DNA of 64,000 bases, taken from NCBI GenBank assembly GCA_023055425.1, contig JALGPY010000006.1:69968127-70032126 (forward strand), given 5' to 3'. The stretch is from Linanthus parryae (Eukaryota; Streptophyta; Magnoliopsida; Ericales; Polemoniaceae). A program made the translations under genes and the position numbers. The notes beneath the pieces are model-generated. The model ran no database searches, was not told the DNA's origin, and saw only the letters and a program-made list of their open reading frames with translations. Of the stretch, positions 11,394-22,305 are shown piece after piece (within the stretch, counting starts at the first letter, position 1; every line of letters starts with the position of its first letter).

Positions 11394-11579
11394 ACGTCAA
11401 CGCCGTCAACAACCTCCCACAAATCTTGGCCTTGCATGTATGACATCATACATGTAGACCAAGTGTTGTAGTTCTGGTAATTGAGCTTTTTGACTCCTCC
11501 AATAACTTGAACATCGCCCATCTTGTCGCCGGTGTATTACCGCTTTCGTGCCACTTTCTTCTCTCCCGTTACGGTTGAT
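11394..11579 (-). pseudogene. Copia element C1: N-terminal gag
   Basis: The minus strand encodes a KLNYQNYNTW...CMMSYMQGQDLWEVV segment, the standard N-terminal motif of plant copia gag proteins. It is adjacent to a primer-binding site. It joins the gag part at 10846 once the MITE is ignored. Confidence 0.75.
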
Positions 11580-11588
11580 CTGATACCA
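11580..11588 (-). other. Primer-binding site of copia element C1
   Basis: The minus strand reads TGGTATCAG, complementary to the 3' end of plant initiator methionine tRNA. It lies 3 nt inside the LTR edge, the usual spacing. Confidence 0.75.
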
Positions 11589-11591
11589 GAT

Positions 11592-11942
11592 TGTTGAACA
11601 GAACCTCACTCACAAGTGCAAAAACAGAATAAGAGGAAGGAGAGAAGATAAATGAGCTACTGAAGTTTACACAGGACAAGTGAAGATGCAAAATGGAATG
11701 ATATTATTTGCTGAAAAAGAACTGCCTTATATAGGCTACACAAATAACTACTTGTCCTATTTTTATGCAATAAACTACTCCAGTAAATCAGCCACTAGAA
11801 TATCCCTAAAGAATAGAAAATCTAAAACTCAATGCTAAACACTAGCAGACTGAGTTACTGACTGCCAAAGACTAGCTAACTTAGTTGAACTAACTGCTGA
11901 AAACTAGCTAACTTATTAAATAAATAAAATCATTTTTAAACA
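11592..11942 (-). mobile_element. 5' LTR of copia element C1 (351 bp)
   Basis: The ends are TGTT...AACA, and the primer-binding site follows on the gag side. The other LTR of this element is missing, so no target duplication can be checked. The insertion lies next to the LRR receptor pseudogene, just after the region encoding the end of its ectodomain. Confidence 0.7.
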
Positions 11943-13800
11943 GGGTAAAAATCTGGTGTTGTATCTTTAACAGGGCATTTTCACAAGGCCACATACCGGA
12001 AAAAATTCCGCATAACCCTTTGTTTCCTTCTAGGGCCTCAACTGGAGCACCACTGGATGCTTTGCTTCTTGGGATCGGTGCCACTAGGTTATTGTAGAAC
12101 AAGTCAATCCATTCTAGCCAACACATATATTGAAACTCTTCCGGAATGAAACCAGGGAACTTGTGGGAAATGTTTAAAAACACTAAGCTCTGAAAACTTG
12201 TGATATGGGATGGGATCTCCCCATTTAGTGAATTATAACAGAGATCTATGATAGACAAGTGGGATAAATTATCCACCTGGGATGGGATGGTGTGCGTAAA
12301 CTTGTTACTGCTCAAGTTCAAATAGTTCAGCTGGAGGCAATAGTCAAATTTCCTTCTGCAATTGATCCACTTAACCCGTTCTTGGACATGTCACAGATCT
12401 AGATGCTCCAACTCTGTCAATAGTTCCACCAGTAAGTTGGTTGTCATTTAGATGGAGATTTATAAGAGAGGTCAACTTTTTGAATTCCGCTGGAACTTTT
12501 CCAGTTAATTGGTTGGAAGAAGATCAAGCCAGTGAAGTTTGTTTGAATCTCCCAACTCAAGTGGCATTAGCCCTGTGATATTGTTACCCACGATAAGTAA
12601 CGTCTTCAACTTTTTACTTTTCCCCTAATTAGCTGACAACTCGCCATAAAAATCAAGGTTTGGGTATACACCAAAAACTTCAGAATGCTCGGGTGAGTTG
12701 GTTGCTCTGAAGGTGAATTCTGAGTAAGCTTGAGGAGTTTCTCAAGCTTTCAGGAATTAAACCAGGAAAGCTTGTTTAGGCTTACAGTGAGGTTCTGAAG
12801 TCTACCATGTTGGCAAATCTCTGGAATGCCACCTGAAAGTTGCTATGGTGCGATTCCAAGATGACCACTCTTTTCAAGTTCTCCAGCTGTTGTGGAATGA
12901 GCCCCGAAAGTTGGTTGGCACGCATGTTCAAAGATTGCAAGTTGGAGGAATATAACCAGTGAGTTGGTTTTCAGTCAGACCAATAACATGATGGACTTCA
13001 AGTTTTGAAAGTCATTACGTATGTTTAGCTTGTTGGGAATAGAAGTTCAAAAATTCCAAGTTGGATAAGTCACCAATTCCACGAGGTATAGAATCATGGA
13101 GTTGGTTTTCACTCAGTTCGAGATCTGTCATGGACTTCAAGTTTTCAAACTCAAAAGGTATGTTTCCGTGAAGGTTATTGGAATACAAGTACAAACCGTC
13201 CAAGTTTGATAAGTTACCAATTCCAGGAGGAATAGGACCATGGAGTTGGTTTTCACTTAGTTCAAGACCGATGATAGACTTCAAGTTTTCAAGTTCATTA
13301 GGAATGGGATCTGAAAGCTTGTTAGAACGCAACTATAGACTTTTCAATTCGGACAAGTTACCTATCCCAGGAACCATGGAGATTGTTCTCACTCAGTACA
13401 AGATCCCTGATGGACTTCAAGTTTCCTAGCTCATCAGGAATGGGTTCCGTAAGTTGGTTGCTATATAAGAACAGAGTGTTAAGGATGGACAAGTTGCCAA
13501 TTCGAGGAGGAATTGGACCGTATAGTTTGTTGTGGATAAGTTCTAGATCAGTGAGGGAGTTCAAGTTTCCTAGTTTATCATGAATTGGACTGGTAAGTTG
13601 ATTCCAATACAGCCACAAAAGTTCGAAGTTCTAAAGCTTTCCCCTTTCAGCTGGGATGCTCCCGTAAAACTGATTTCGAGACAAATCAAGGTAAATCAAT
13701 TAGGAAAGGTAGATTATTTCCAGAGGGATGGTACCAAAGAGTTGGTTCATGCTGAGATTTAGCTTCAACCCATAGGTTGACTTTTTAGACGAATGAAAAA
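11943..13800 (-). pseudogene. LRR receptor-like gene, MIK2/At4g08850 type, decayed ectodomain
   Basis: The minus strand carries many 24-residue leucine-rich repeats of plant type, for example LVLSENNLHGS, IPPGIGNLSNLDGLYLYSN and LSENQLHDSIPRGIGDL. They are broken by numerous stops and frameshifts. The end reads VEALEGNKGLCGI...WPCENALLK, the segment that in MIK2-like receptor kinases precedes the membrane helix. No transmembrane segment or kinase domain follows, because a copia LTR starts at 11942. Intact relatives are cell-surface receptor kinases that sense peptides or cell-wall state. This copy is a non-functional ectodomain remnant of about 1.85 kb. Confidence 0.85.
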
Positions 13801-14455
13801 ACTCGCAAGTATAATCTTGAAGTTTGTATTATTCAACATCTTACAGGATCTTTAGGTTATAATATTTTATACACACGGATAGTGGTTGCAAGCAGACAAC
13901 CCATAGTCTTACGTGCTGTCCCTTTCCTTTCGAATTGTATTCATAAGTGAAGACTTTGATTTATTTGTATCTATTAATTAAGGAAAATTGCAGAACAACA
14001 TTATAGACTATAGTTAACATTCTGATGTGTTCAACTGTATATTGTGATTTGTTCAACTTCATAAAGCTAATTCTGAACATCACTACTAAGCTGAAAAGCT
14101 ATACCTGCAATATCTTCAGTAGCTTATCTGACCAACATAACCAATGACATTCAGAACAGGAAAAAGGGAATTCAATTTAAAATGTTACAGACAATTAAAC
14201 ATAATATGAAACATGATATATCGATTAGTTCAAGCAAAAAATTGCCACTAGAAGAACTAAGTAGTTGAACACATCCTGACTCTTCATTACTTTTACTACT
14301 CCAATATTTTTGTTAGATTTATTTTCAAAACTACAAATCTATTTAACATTTAAACAATCAGAAATTCTCAGATGAATGTAAGTAATAATTGGAGCCCCTG
14401 TATTGCCCACCGTGTCGACCTAAAATTTGCCACTTAAAACTTATTGTCACTTCCA
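13801..14455. other. AT-rich sequence with no recognisable gene
   Basis: No coding pattern, repeat or element end was recognised. It could be the 5' flank of the LRR pseudogene, which is read from the minus strand. Confidence 0.4.
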
Positions 14456-14460
14456 GTGAA
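14456..14460. repeat. 5-bp target duplication GTGAA, left
   Basis: GTGAA precedes the left LTR and is repeated at 16466-16470 after the right LTR. Confidence 0.9.
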
Positions 14461-14712
14461 TGATACATAAAAGTATCGATAATAGAGAAGAAAATGATAG
14501 ACAAGGTGAAGAACTTGAGGGAGATAGACGAAAGAGAGATAGACGAGAGTTTAAGGGAGAGACTGATTATTCTTATTCATTTTTCAATAATGAAGAAGTA
14601 CACTGCTTAAATAGATAATACTAACCCTAACCCTAGACATAACGGGCCAAGCCCATATTATTAAATAACCATAAATAAATAATCAGGTAAATATGATACG
14701 GATACCGTATCA
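14461..14712 (-). repeat. 3' LTR of the non-autonomous gypsy element
   Basis: 252 bp with TGATAC...GTATCA inverted ends. It differs from the right LTR at three positions (in GAGGGAG, ATTCTTATT and CAAGCCC). The near-identity means a recent insertion. Confidence 0.9.
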
Positions 14713-15094
14713 ACTCCGCCACGCTTGAAAATCGCCTTGCCCTCAAGGCGGATGTCGGAAAATTGCTTCTATTCTTGCCCGGGTCGAATTGACGTCGAAC
14801 GGTCTTCAAAACGCCACTTCGTAGTCTCAACTTGCCATTAATCTTGCCCGGATCAAATTGGCGTCGAACGGTCTTGGAAAAATTAATTTGGAGACTAAAT
14901 CCAAACATTGTAGGCTGACCCACATTCTTTGGGTAAACCAAACAGCTTTTATGCCCAAACTTATCAAACCCAAATGCTTGGAACCCAGATTTTGAAATAA
15001 GCCTACTGGATAAATCAGACCCCTGTCCATATGCTGGCTTGGCCCAAATCAAGAAATGTGGCCCATTGCAAATTGGAGCCCAATTATTTTTCAC
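14713..15094 (-). CDS. Internal open frame with duplicated motif and pol-end-like tail
   Basis: An open frame without an ATG runs on the minus strand and includes FHIW/FLIWAKPAYGQGSDLSSR-like content. It contains the motif KTVRRQFDPGK twice, from a direct DNA repeat at about 14771-14811 and 14840-14880. In a neighbouring frame the last codons before the LTR read LEGKAIFKRGGV, which matches the usual end of gypsy pol proteins. The rest is unrecognised and may be non-coding packaging sequence. Confidence 0.35.
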
Positions 15095-15277
15095 ATCCTC
15101 TTTTGCCCTACGAACCAGCTGCTGAGGAGAACCCGTAAGGGTTGGCGGATCTGGTGGCGTGGTCCGCGTGGAGGCGATAGAGTGCTGGCGGTGGCCGGAG
15201 TGGGGTCGTCGGGCGGTTCTGGTGGTACGACCAGCGTCGGAACTGGTGGCGGCTGGGAGTTCGGAGGGTCAGGTGGG

Positions 15278-16153
15278 TCAGGCGGTCGATTGAGTTCGGC
15301 CGGTGTCAGGGACGACGGGAGAAAGATGGTGGCTGTCGATTGGGGGTATTGGAGGCCGTCGGTGGTGGGAAGGAGGTCGGTAGAAGGCTGTCGTCGGCGA
15401 CTTGGGGGGGTTCTTCGGTGGTTTTAGCGGAGAGGGGTTAAGATCTGGTGGTTTCGGCGGTTTTGACGGCGATGGCGGCGTCGACTGGTTCGCCGGCTGT
15501 TGTTGCAGCGGTTGTGGTGGCTGCGTGGGTGTTGTGAGCCCGGCCGGATTCTGGGTTGCTTTCGCCGGCGTCGAAAGAGACGACGGGAGCAGAAGTGGCG
15601 GCGGATCTGCTTGATGGATCAGCGTGGTCGCTTGAATCTGCGGTGGCAGAGTCACGACCTGTTGGTGGTCAGAATCGCCGATTGAACCTTGCTGGGTTGT
15701 AATTGTCGTCGGAGCAGAGAGGTGATCGACCGGTGGTTTCTCCGGCTGCTGTGTGGGTTGAATCTCCGGCGGAGATTTTGGTGAAAGCTGCTGCTGCTGC
15801 TGCTGCAGATTGGTTGGCTGCTGTTGTTCTTCATCATTTAACTGTTCCTGCTGTTCTTTTTCCGATAGCGGCGGCGGTATTTGTTCTTCATCTAACGGCA
15901 GTTCGTCGGCTCTGAGAATGTGCTGGAGGCGACAGAACTCATCGGTCGAAATCAATCGGAATTCTTTCCGACTTGATTTGAGGCATTCCAGATCTGCTCG
16001 GGTGATGTACCCACTTGCGTGGAGGGTTTCTAGGTCTGCGACGGTGAGACAATTGATTGCTTCACCTTGCTGCGAGAGCTCGTCGATTTCATCGAAAAGC
16101 ACCAATTGGACACCCTTGTAACTGAGACCGACAATAGCGTAAGGGAGATCCAT
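15278..16153 (-). CDS. Gag-like N-terminal protein of the non-autonomous gypsy element
   Basis: The frame is open from 16213, but that first codon is TTG inside the presumed primer-site region. The first ATG is at 16153 (MDLPYAIVGLSYKG), giving 291 residues. Residues 1 to about 90 look folded (LVLFDEIDELSQQG...LTVADLETLHASGYI). The rest is a low-complexity Gln/Pro-rich tail with many PP, QQQ and PPKPP runs. There is no zinc knuckle. I take it for a structural or RNA-binding remnant of gag. The frame has stayed open despite the absence of pol, which suggests youth or function in trans. Confidence 0.6.
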   Translation of the reverse strand: MDLPYAIVGLSYKGVQLVLFDEIDELSQQGEAINCLTVADLETLHASGYITRADLECLKSSRKEFRLISTDEFCRLQHILRADELPLDEEQIPPPLSEKEQQEQLNDEEQQQPTNLQQQQQQLSPKSPPEIQPTQQPEKPPVDHLSAPTTITTQQGSIGDSDHQQVVTLPPQIQATTLIHQADPPPLLLPSSLSTPAKATQNPAGLTTPTQPPQPLQQQPANQSTPPSPSKPPKPPDLNPSPLKPPKNPPKSPTTAFYRPPSHHRRPPIPPIDSHHLSPVVPDTGRTQSTA

Positions 16154-16213
16154 GAGTCCGGGGGCGAGTGCCGCGAACAAAAGTCCGACCGACACTCTCA
16201 ATGAAAGCACCAA

Positions 16214-16465
16214 TGATACATAAAAGTATCGATAATAGAGAAGAAAATGATAGACAAGGTGAAGAACTTGAGGAAGATAGACGAAAGAGAGATAGACGAG
16301 AGTTTAAGGGAGAGACTGATTATTTTTATTCATTTTTCAATAATGAAGAAGTACACTGCTTAAATAGATAATACTAACCCTAACCCTAGACATAACGGGC
16401 CAAGTCCATATTATTAAATAACCATAAATAAATAATCAGGTAAATATGATACGGATACCGTATCA
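16214..16465 (-). repeat. 5' LTR of the non-autonomous gypsy element
   Basis: 252 bp. On the minus strand it is followed directly by TTGGTGCTTTCATTGAGAG, the presumed primer-binding region seen in a group of plant gypsy elements. The tRNA partner was not determined. Confidence 0.85.
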
Positions 16466-16470
16466 GTGAA

Positions 16471-17490
16471 GCACATAAGATTGTCCCTGGCTCCCTGCAT
16501 GCGGAAATTGTTTTCAGAGCCACATCTGTTTCCTTAGGATTCAGATACAAATTTATTGTCACAATAAAAAGACATTAAAATTACAGCTGGTTTACTACCA
16601 TCTGTTCTCTATGACAGATAATGAAATAATCAATAACAAGTTAAGTCAGCCTCAATTATTCCAAGAAACGAGTTGTAGATATTCAAAGAATCAAGATTTG
16701 CCTCAATTATTGAATCGATTACTATTTAAGAAACAAGAACCATTCTAGCCAACCTTTTACAGAATGTTGAAATCAAAGAACCCGTAGTTGAACAATTTAG
16801 TCCAGAACAATGTTATAACACTAAAACTTCCTGAAGTCTCAATACCAAAATCCCTCAATTATCAGATAAATTGGATCTTATATCAACATGGATTTGATTC
16901 AATAGAGTTAGTTCACATTCTAATAAGTAGTAGATAATACAGCTATTAATTTTGCAATCAGAGAAGAAGAATGAAGCCTAAATTGGGTTAGGGACTTAGA
17001 GTGCTGTGGACTAACCTGGTTCCTACAGAATTGAGCTCCGTCCCAGAGAGGATGCGAGTCCCACGACCACCAAAGGCAGGCAGAATGGATGCAGGTGTTT
17101 ATTGGTGGCGTCGGCCTTTGTCGACCACAATCGCATACGAGCTCCGTCGTTGTTCTTGGCTCCTCTCTTCTACAAAGGCATTGTGATTGATAGAGGGAGA
17201 AAATTCTGATTTTTTTTTGAACTTTCTGATTTTGGATAAAAAATTGTGTCTGAACCACGGCATGAATTCATCTCTGGACTCTGCCCTCTGTTGACTTTTC
17301 TATCAGTATATGACATTCATTTGTGGGTATAACTGAAAGTAGATGTAAAATTGTAAACTAAGGAAAATCAAATATAATTAAATTGACATCTTTTCAAAAC
17401 AATGCTCTCTCGCCCAATATCCCACACTAACATAAACTGAAAAGTTTCTATTGAAAAACTCTCTCAACTGCAACCTTCGTGTTCTTCATC
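16471..17490. other. Unassigned sequence, possible non-coding flank
   Basis: The segment is continuous with the sequence before 14456 once the gypsy insertion is removed. From 16920 to 17258 the minus strand is open for 112 codons with Cys/Trp-rich content but no recognisable domain. That frame's end matches a splice-donor-like site on the minus strand near 17024. No gene can be supported. Confidence 0.3.
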
Positions 17491-17502
17491 TTCTTCTCCA
17501 TC

Positions 17503-18335
17503 ATGTCTTCTTCTGCTGCTTCCTCTTCTGCTTCATGGATCCATCATGCTCCTCATCTAGAGCAGCGAGAGCCAGAGGATAGGCACGGATGCTCTAGTCC
17601 TTCCTCTTCTTCTGTATATTGTAAGATCTCTCATTTTCTCCTTTCTCTATTCATTTAGTAATACTCTGCCTCTGGTGGCGTTTTATGATATCATTGATTA
17701 AATTTGTATCTGGAGCATCCTGTGATCTCTTGGACAATCATCTCTTGTGGATAATCATGCCTAATGACAGGATTTGTCATGTGAACTGCTGCCATCTCTT
17801 TTGGAATGGGCAGTTTTACTATGTTACCCCTACCTAGACTTGGAAATCTGCAGCTCCAATGTATCACCGCTTTGGTGACTGAGTTTGATTTTAATCGCTA
17901 AACGAGGCCTATGGTTCTCAATCTGGGATTTTCCCTTTTATAATATCAACAATGTATCACCACTTTGGTGACTGAGTTTGATTTTAATTGATAACGATTG
18001 TTTTCTCGATTTGGCTATTCGAGGGTTTAAATTAGCTGTCTATGAGTTGGAGTTGTATGAATTAAATATACAGTGAATGAAGAAATCAAAAAATGCAATC
18101 ATGGTTGTAAGTTTTATGATCTAAAATGCAATATGCAGGAGCCCAATACTGTATTGCAGTTTATAAATATACCAACATTCAGAAGCTTAATGAAAAAATG
18201 AAATTGCTTTCGAGCTTATGTGAAACTAGAGCAAGCTTCTTGCCAGACTATTCGATGCCAATTTCTCAAACAAAACTACCAGGAACAGTGAGTGTAGCCA
18301 TAGTGGACAGTTCATCCCTAAAGCGTAAACAGTAA
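17503..18335 (+). CDS. Possible two-exon host gene fragment, unknown product
   Basis: An ATG at 17503 opens a Ser-rich peptide (MSSSAASSSASWIHHAPH...) behind a CT-rich leader. It reaches a good splice donor, GTAAGA, at about 17620. A later open stretch (about 18140-18335, ending LKRKQ then TAA) follows an AG acceptor, TATGCAG. The phase and pairing of these two pieces are guesses. The intervening sequence carries a 38-bp imperfect direct repeat (17857 and 17950). I recognise no family. It could be a host gene remnant or chance open frames. Confidence 0.2.
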
Positions 18336-18345
18336 TTTTATTCTC

Positions 18346-19013
18346 TTATTTGTTCCATCTATAGCCACACTGGATGTCATTGTTGGAGTCAGTGGCCTAA
18401 TTTGGATACTCTAAGTATAACCCGTGTATGAAAAGACTAACTAGGTTATATAAAGTGAAATCGATACTTTAAAATTTGTGGAAAATCAATTTGACTCTAA
18501 TTTGTGACCTTTCCTTTTTGAGACTACTACCAGATAAAAGAGAGCGTCCAAACAGTCAGATGTATTCAATATAATGAGTGCATGGAACTAACAAAAGCAT
18601 CGAGTAATTTCTAGCCATCGACATCTATCAAATTTGATGGCAACCTTTTTTGAAGAAGAATTTGTTACTAATATGTTTACTTCCGTTGTGGGTAATGTAT
18701 TTGGGTTCAAAGCCCCAAAGTGGTGACGAAATGTTTAACTTATTACAAATCTTTCCATTTGGGTTCATTAACAATTCACAAAAAATTGGCAAAAAGAAAA
18801 ACATTAACTCCTCTCCTTTATCTTCTATCTATAGTATTTTTGCACTGGTGCATTTCTCTCTTATTATAAGAGTCATATAAGATGACAGCAACGGAATGTC
18901 GTTCCTCGGCTTTATTATGGGGTGACGGATGGATCTTACCACTCGAGCCTTTTTTTCATGCTTTTCCCGGATGTCTGGAGAAAGCTACAATGAATCTGCT
19001 ATGAAACACCAGT
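18346..19013. other. Unassigned AT-rich sequence
   Basis: No element ends were recognised. A coding-looking stretch at 18880-19012 lacks splice context and a known motif, so it is not called as a gene. Confidence 0.3.
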
Positions 19014-19021
19014 ACTCATAC

Positions 19022-19756
19022 TGGGGGCGAACATGGTTAGGTTTGGGTGGTTTAGTAAGGGAGTACCCGATCCAGTGATCACTGGGTTAGATAAATGCAA
19101 GTCCAAACCAATCTGCCTACTTGACAAATCAGCCCAAACCAACAATCTGGATTGGTTCGATTTGGGCGGGTTAGCTGATTTGCCTGTATTCTAAATAAAA
19201 TATTATTGTCAGTTTCACAACATTAAATATTGGTGCACAAAGAAACAACATGGTAGAATATGAAATATCATTTCAAATAATGAAACTTAGAATGCATAAA
19301 AAATCAATTGAAGAGTTATTCGATAGTTTGTTCAAACGGAAAAGATCGATGAATGTTGCTGATGGTGAATCCATTATATACAGCGAAGCAAAAAATTAGA
19401 AAGGGATAAGAAAAAATTTGTGGAAAAATTAGGGATTGATCTTTCTTTATGGAGGATACGGCGATTCCTTAATAGATGATTAAGGGAGAAGTATTTGACC
19501 TATACAATTAATAAATTATTTATTTGATATGATACATATTCTATAGACGTTATGAATTTATTACACATATTACCTGTTTTTGGGTTGGATTGGGTTAGTT
19601 TTAGATATATTATTAAATCCACAACCCAAACCAAATATCGGTTTGGGCTAAAATATAATCCATATTCAACCCTAATATTTTCAAACTAATAAAATTGGAT
19701 TGGATTGGGTTGGTTGAGCTGGTTTGGATGGGTCAACCGGTTTTCTGTACACCCCT
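19022..19756. mobile_element. Putative hAT-like MITE (735 bp), weak ends
   Basis: Both subterminal regions carry GGTTTGGGTGG / CCAACCC-like repeats (GGTTTGGGCGGGTTAG on the left, GGATTGGATTGGGTTGG on the right). The outermost bases TGGGGGCGAACA and TGTACACCCCT are roughly inverted. Flanks ACTCATAC (19014-19021) and GCTTATAC (19757-19764) match at 6 of 8 positions, consistent with an aged 8-bp duplication. No transposase is present. Confidence 0.5.
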
Positions 19757-19764
19757 GCTTATAC

Positions 19765-20499
19765 AAATTGTTAAACACCCCAACTTTCCTTCCAGGTCTC
19801 ACAACACAGATGGTACAGATAAGAATGCAAAGATTGTGTTTGTACACTAATTATAGGGTATGTATAACCAACCCAAAATATCATGAACCAAAAGTGCAAT
19901 TTGGTACAACCTTGCAGCGGAAGTGAGAATATACACTATAATGTGTGGGTAATGATGACATTGACCCTCTGCTGAGAATGTTGGGGCGTACATTGTGCTC
20001 CGTAGCAAAGAAAGAGGGTACAATTCCTTGTGGCAGAGCTTCCTGTTTTTTTTCTTCTAATTTCAGGCAAAGAACATAATCAGAAGCATGTGGAAGAATG
20101 TACCGACAATAACAATAAGAGACAAAAACGTCATTTGTCCAAATAACCATTGGAATCAGATCTATGCATTTCCAGAGCAATCTATGTTTCAGGTGATTAA
20201 TTGAAGACGGCATAAGATGAACAGGCCCAGAAGCTAAGATTGATTTTCACGTAACTTGAAATTGATCAATGCTACTGTTTCCAGTTTGCAGAATTGAGTT
20301 GGACTCCTTTCGTAGAATTGGAAAAACGATGATTGTATTCCTTTCATAAATACACTCACAATACCTATAAACTCTCAAATTTTTAGTCCCCGAAAGAAAT
20401 TGAGTAAGGTGTGATTGGTCACCACAAAGAGAACTTCAAGTTGAGAGTGGGAATGAAAAATTGTTTAAGAGGATAGGAGGAGATTTGATTGAATACATA
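19765..20499. other. Unassigned sequence
   Basis: No gene, repeat or element boundary could be supported. Short open frames here have no recognisable content. Confidence 0.3.
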
Positions 20500-20876
20500 T
20501 GTTGGGGTTGTCTCGAATTCCGCAAGACGAATCGGTGTACCCGATGCGTCTGATTTCTCTTCTGAGGAGGTGATCTCTGATAGCTTGAGCTTGGTGGGCT
20601 TTTCCACCTCCTCCTGTTTAGTATAAATAGAGGTGCTAGCTATTGTTTTATTTATCAGTTTAACTCATGAGTGGCACACAGGTTTAGTGTGTAGGAGAGT
20701 TGAGAGGCTTGTAGAGAGAATTGTGTGTGTACGGTTTTTCGTAGATTCTTTCTTGCCCGTGCACGTAGGCAACTTGCCGAAGCACGTTAACTATTGTGTA
20801 CTTTATTTTCTCGCTCTCCATATCGCGTGTTTGTGTAGTGGTCGTGTTTGATTTTTCCGTTGCGCGGGATTCCGAC
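20500..20876 (+). mobile_element. Copia-type LTR fragment, probable
   Basis: The segment begins TGTTGGGGTTGTC and has a TATA box TATAAATAG at 20622-20630. About 250 bp of leader-like sequence follows, ending TTGCGCGGGATTCCGAC, a frequent end of plant copia LTRs. It abuts truncated gypsy pol sequence, so no primer site follows. The boundaries are estimates. Confidence 0.4.
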
Positions 20877-21063
20877 GTAGTCCTACGAGCTTCCGACCAT
20901 TGCTTTCGCGAAGCAGCTCATCCCAAGTTTGCGGCTAACTGGGAAGGACCCTTCGAGGTCAAAGAAGTCTTTGATAGTGGTTATTGAAAAATTCTACGCT
21001 GCCACGGGACTGCCACCACTCCAACCCCGGTCAATATGCGGTGGCTAAAAAAGTACTACCCCT
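20872..21063 (+). pseudogene. C-terminal end of a Tat-like Ty3/gypsy integrase
   Basis: The plus-strand frame reads DVVLRASD...KFAANWEGPFEVKEV...YYKI, then MRWLKKYYP followed by a stop. The N-W-E-G-P-[FY]-x-V motif and the L-K-K-Y-Y ending are the signature of the integrase C-terminus in Tat-lineage gypsy elements. The upstream pol is missing, cut off at the copia LTR. What follows matches the long 3' region of that lineage. Confidence 0.75.
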
Positions 21064-21107
21064 AGCTTTCTCTCTTTACTTTTCTTAATACTTGCACTGT
21101 ACATCTC

Positions 21108-21780
21108 TTAAAATCCTCCCATACGGGGATTCATACAATGATAATAACTCTCCCATATGAGAGCTCTTTTATCAGCTGCCAGTCTCATTTTGCTTCTATG
21201 ATTTAGCAGCTGACCATAATGCAAGTGTTAGCCTATTTATTCAGATAGCATCCAAACGCATAATTTTTGCCTATATGTTCAGATAGAACCAATACGCGAA
21301 CGTAAGCCTGTCTCATATGATAGCAGTAATGCAAAATTCAAAGCTTCTGTCTAGATAGCAGCCAAATGCGACTAAAGTCTATCTGTCTAGATAGCAGCAA
21401 ATACAAAAGTCTATATGTCTAGATAGCATCTAACTGCAAATTCAAAGCCTATCTGTCTAGATAGCAGCCAAAAGAAAACTAAAAGCCTATCTGTTTAGAT
21501 AGCAGCCATCCGCAAATAAAAGCCTATATGTTCAGATAGCGGCCAAACGCAACTAAGCCCATCCGTCTAATGGCAGCAATAAAGTCTATCTTATTAGACA
21601 ACAACAAGTGTAAATCAAGGCACACTTGCATAACAGCGAAGATGCACGTCTATCTGAATAAATAGCAGTCAAAAGCAAGTCTATCCTATTAGACAAAACA
21701 GCGAATGCAAAGCATATTTTCATAGCACCCAAATGCGGTTTACAACTTATCAGTTTAGATAGCAGCTCAAAGTGAAGCTT
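21108..21780 (+). repeat. Hairpin minisatellite array 1 of the Tat-like element
   Basis: About ten degenerate units of 35-45 bp have the core CTATCTGTCTAGATAGCAGC, each a small inverted repeat (CTATCT/AGATAG) with a 4-nt loop. The first two members, near 21113 and 21146, use different stems (AATCC/GGATT and CTCTC/GAGAG) in the same layout. It lies directly behind the pol stop. Confidence 0.8.
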
Positions 21781-21899
21781 ACAATGAAAAATGATTTCAA
21801 TCAAAAAGCCAAGTGTTCTCAAAGAATGTTCAAAGAGATTCCTACATGGGACTCTAAAGCTAAGAAATTGACTACGATTGACTCGACGCTGTTGTCGAC

Positions 21900-22305
21900 G
21901 TCCTCGACCAGAACAGAGTCCTTGCTGATACCCCTGGCATAGCAAGGTGCCAGATGAACTTCAAGCCATGAAGGCTTCTGATGTGAAGAACAAGCTGGAG
22001 AACAGTTCATGGGGTAGGAAGCTGATTGTGTGTAAAAAGGAAGCACCCCCGCTCGTTACTCCCTGGCTTAAGCACTGGTGGCAGATAGTTCTCCGACGGA
22101 GATCCTTCGGAGATGCACCCCACTCATTACTTGTTGGTTTAAGAATTGGAGGCAGATTATTCTCCGCCGAAGGCCCACCGGAGATAATCCCTGCAAACCT
22201 GACTGGGAAAAAGATGTCTTCATTCCAACGGATGAGCTTACATCACCGGTCTTCGAAAAGACCAGGCAAATTAGAAGCTTCTTCTGTGAATTCCTTGGGA
22301 GCCAT
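21900..22305 (-). pseudogene. Remnant of a second antisense gene, MAPK start
   Basis: On the minus strand an ATG at 22305 opens MAPKEFTEEASNLPGLFEDR then a stop. The start matches the larger antisense gene (MAPKKSNKEVV...) downstream in both residues and position relative to its promoter-like region. A TATATAAACC box lies about 175 bp upstream on the minus strand (near 22480). Sequence at 22370-22620 resembles that at 27000-27230. It looks like a truncated tandem duplicate. The rest is degenerate and holds two related segments near 22080 and 22150. Confidence 0.45.

Larger units (their letters stand above)
14461..16465 (-). mobile_element. Complete non-autonomous Ty3/gypsy-type element (2.0 kb)
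   Basis: Two 252-bp LTRs (14461-14712 and 16214-16465) both begin TGATACATAAAAG and end ACCGTATCA. I counted three differences between them by eye. A GTGAA target duplication flanks the element. The internal 1.5 kb has only a gag-like N-terminal ORF and a pol-end-like tail, with no protease, reverse transcriptase or integrase. The minus strand is the sense strand: the ORF starts just inside the right LTR, and a gypsy-type pol ending (EGKAIFKRGGV) abuts the left LTR. It would need proteins from an autonomous relative to move. Confidence 0.9.

Noticed and set aside
15056..15614. Plus-strand Gly-rich open frames
   Set aside because: They are the complementary reading of the Gln/Pro-rich gag-like ORF on the minus strand.
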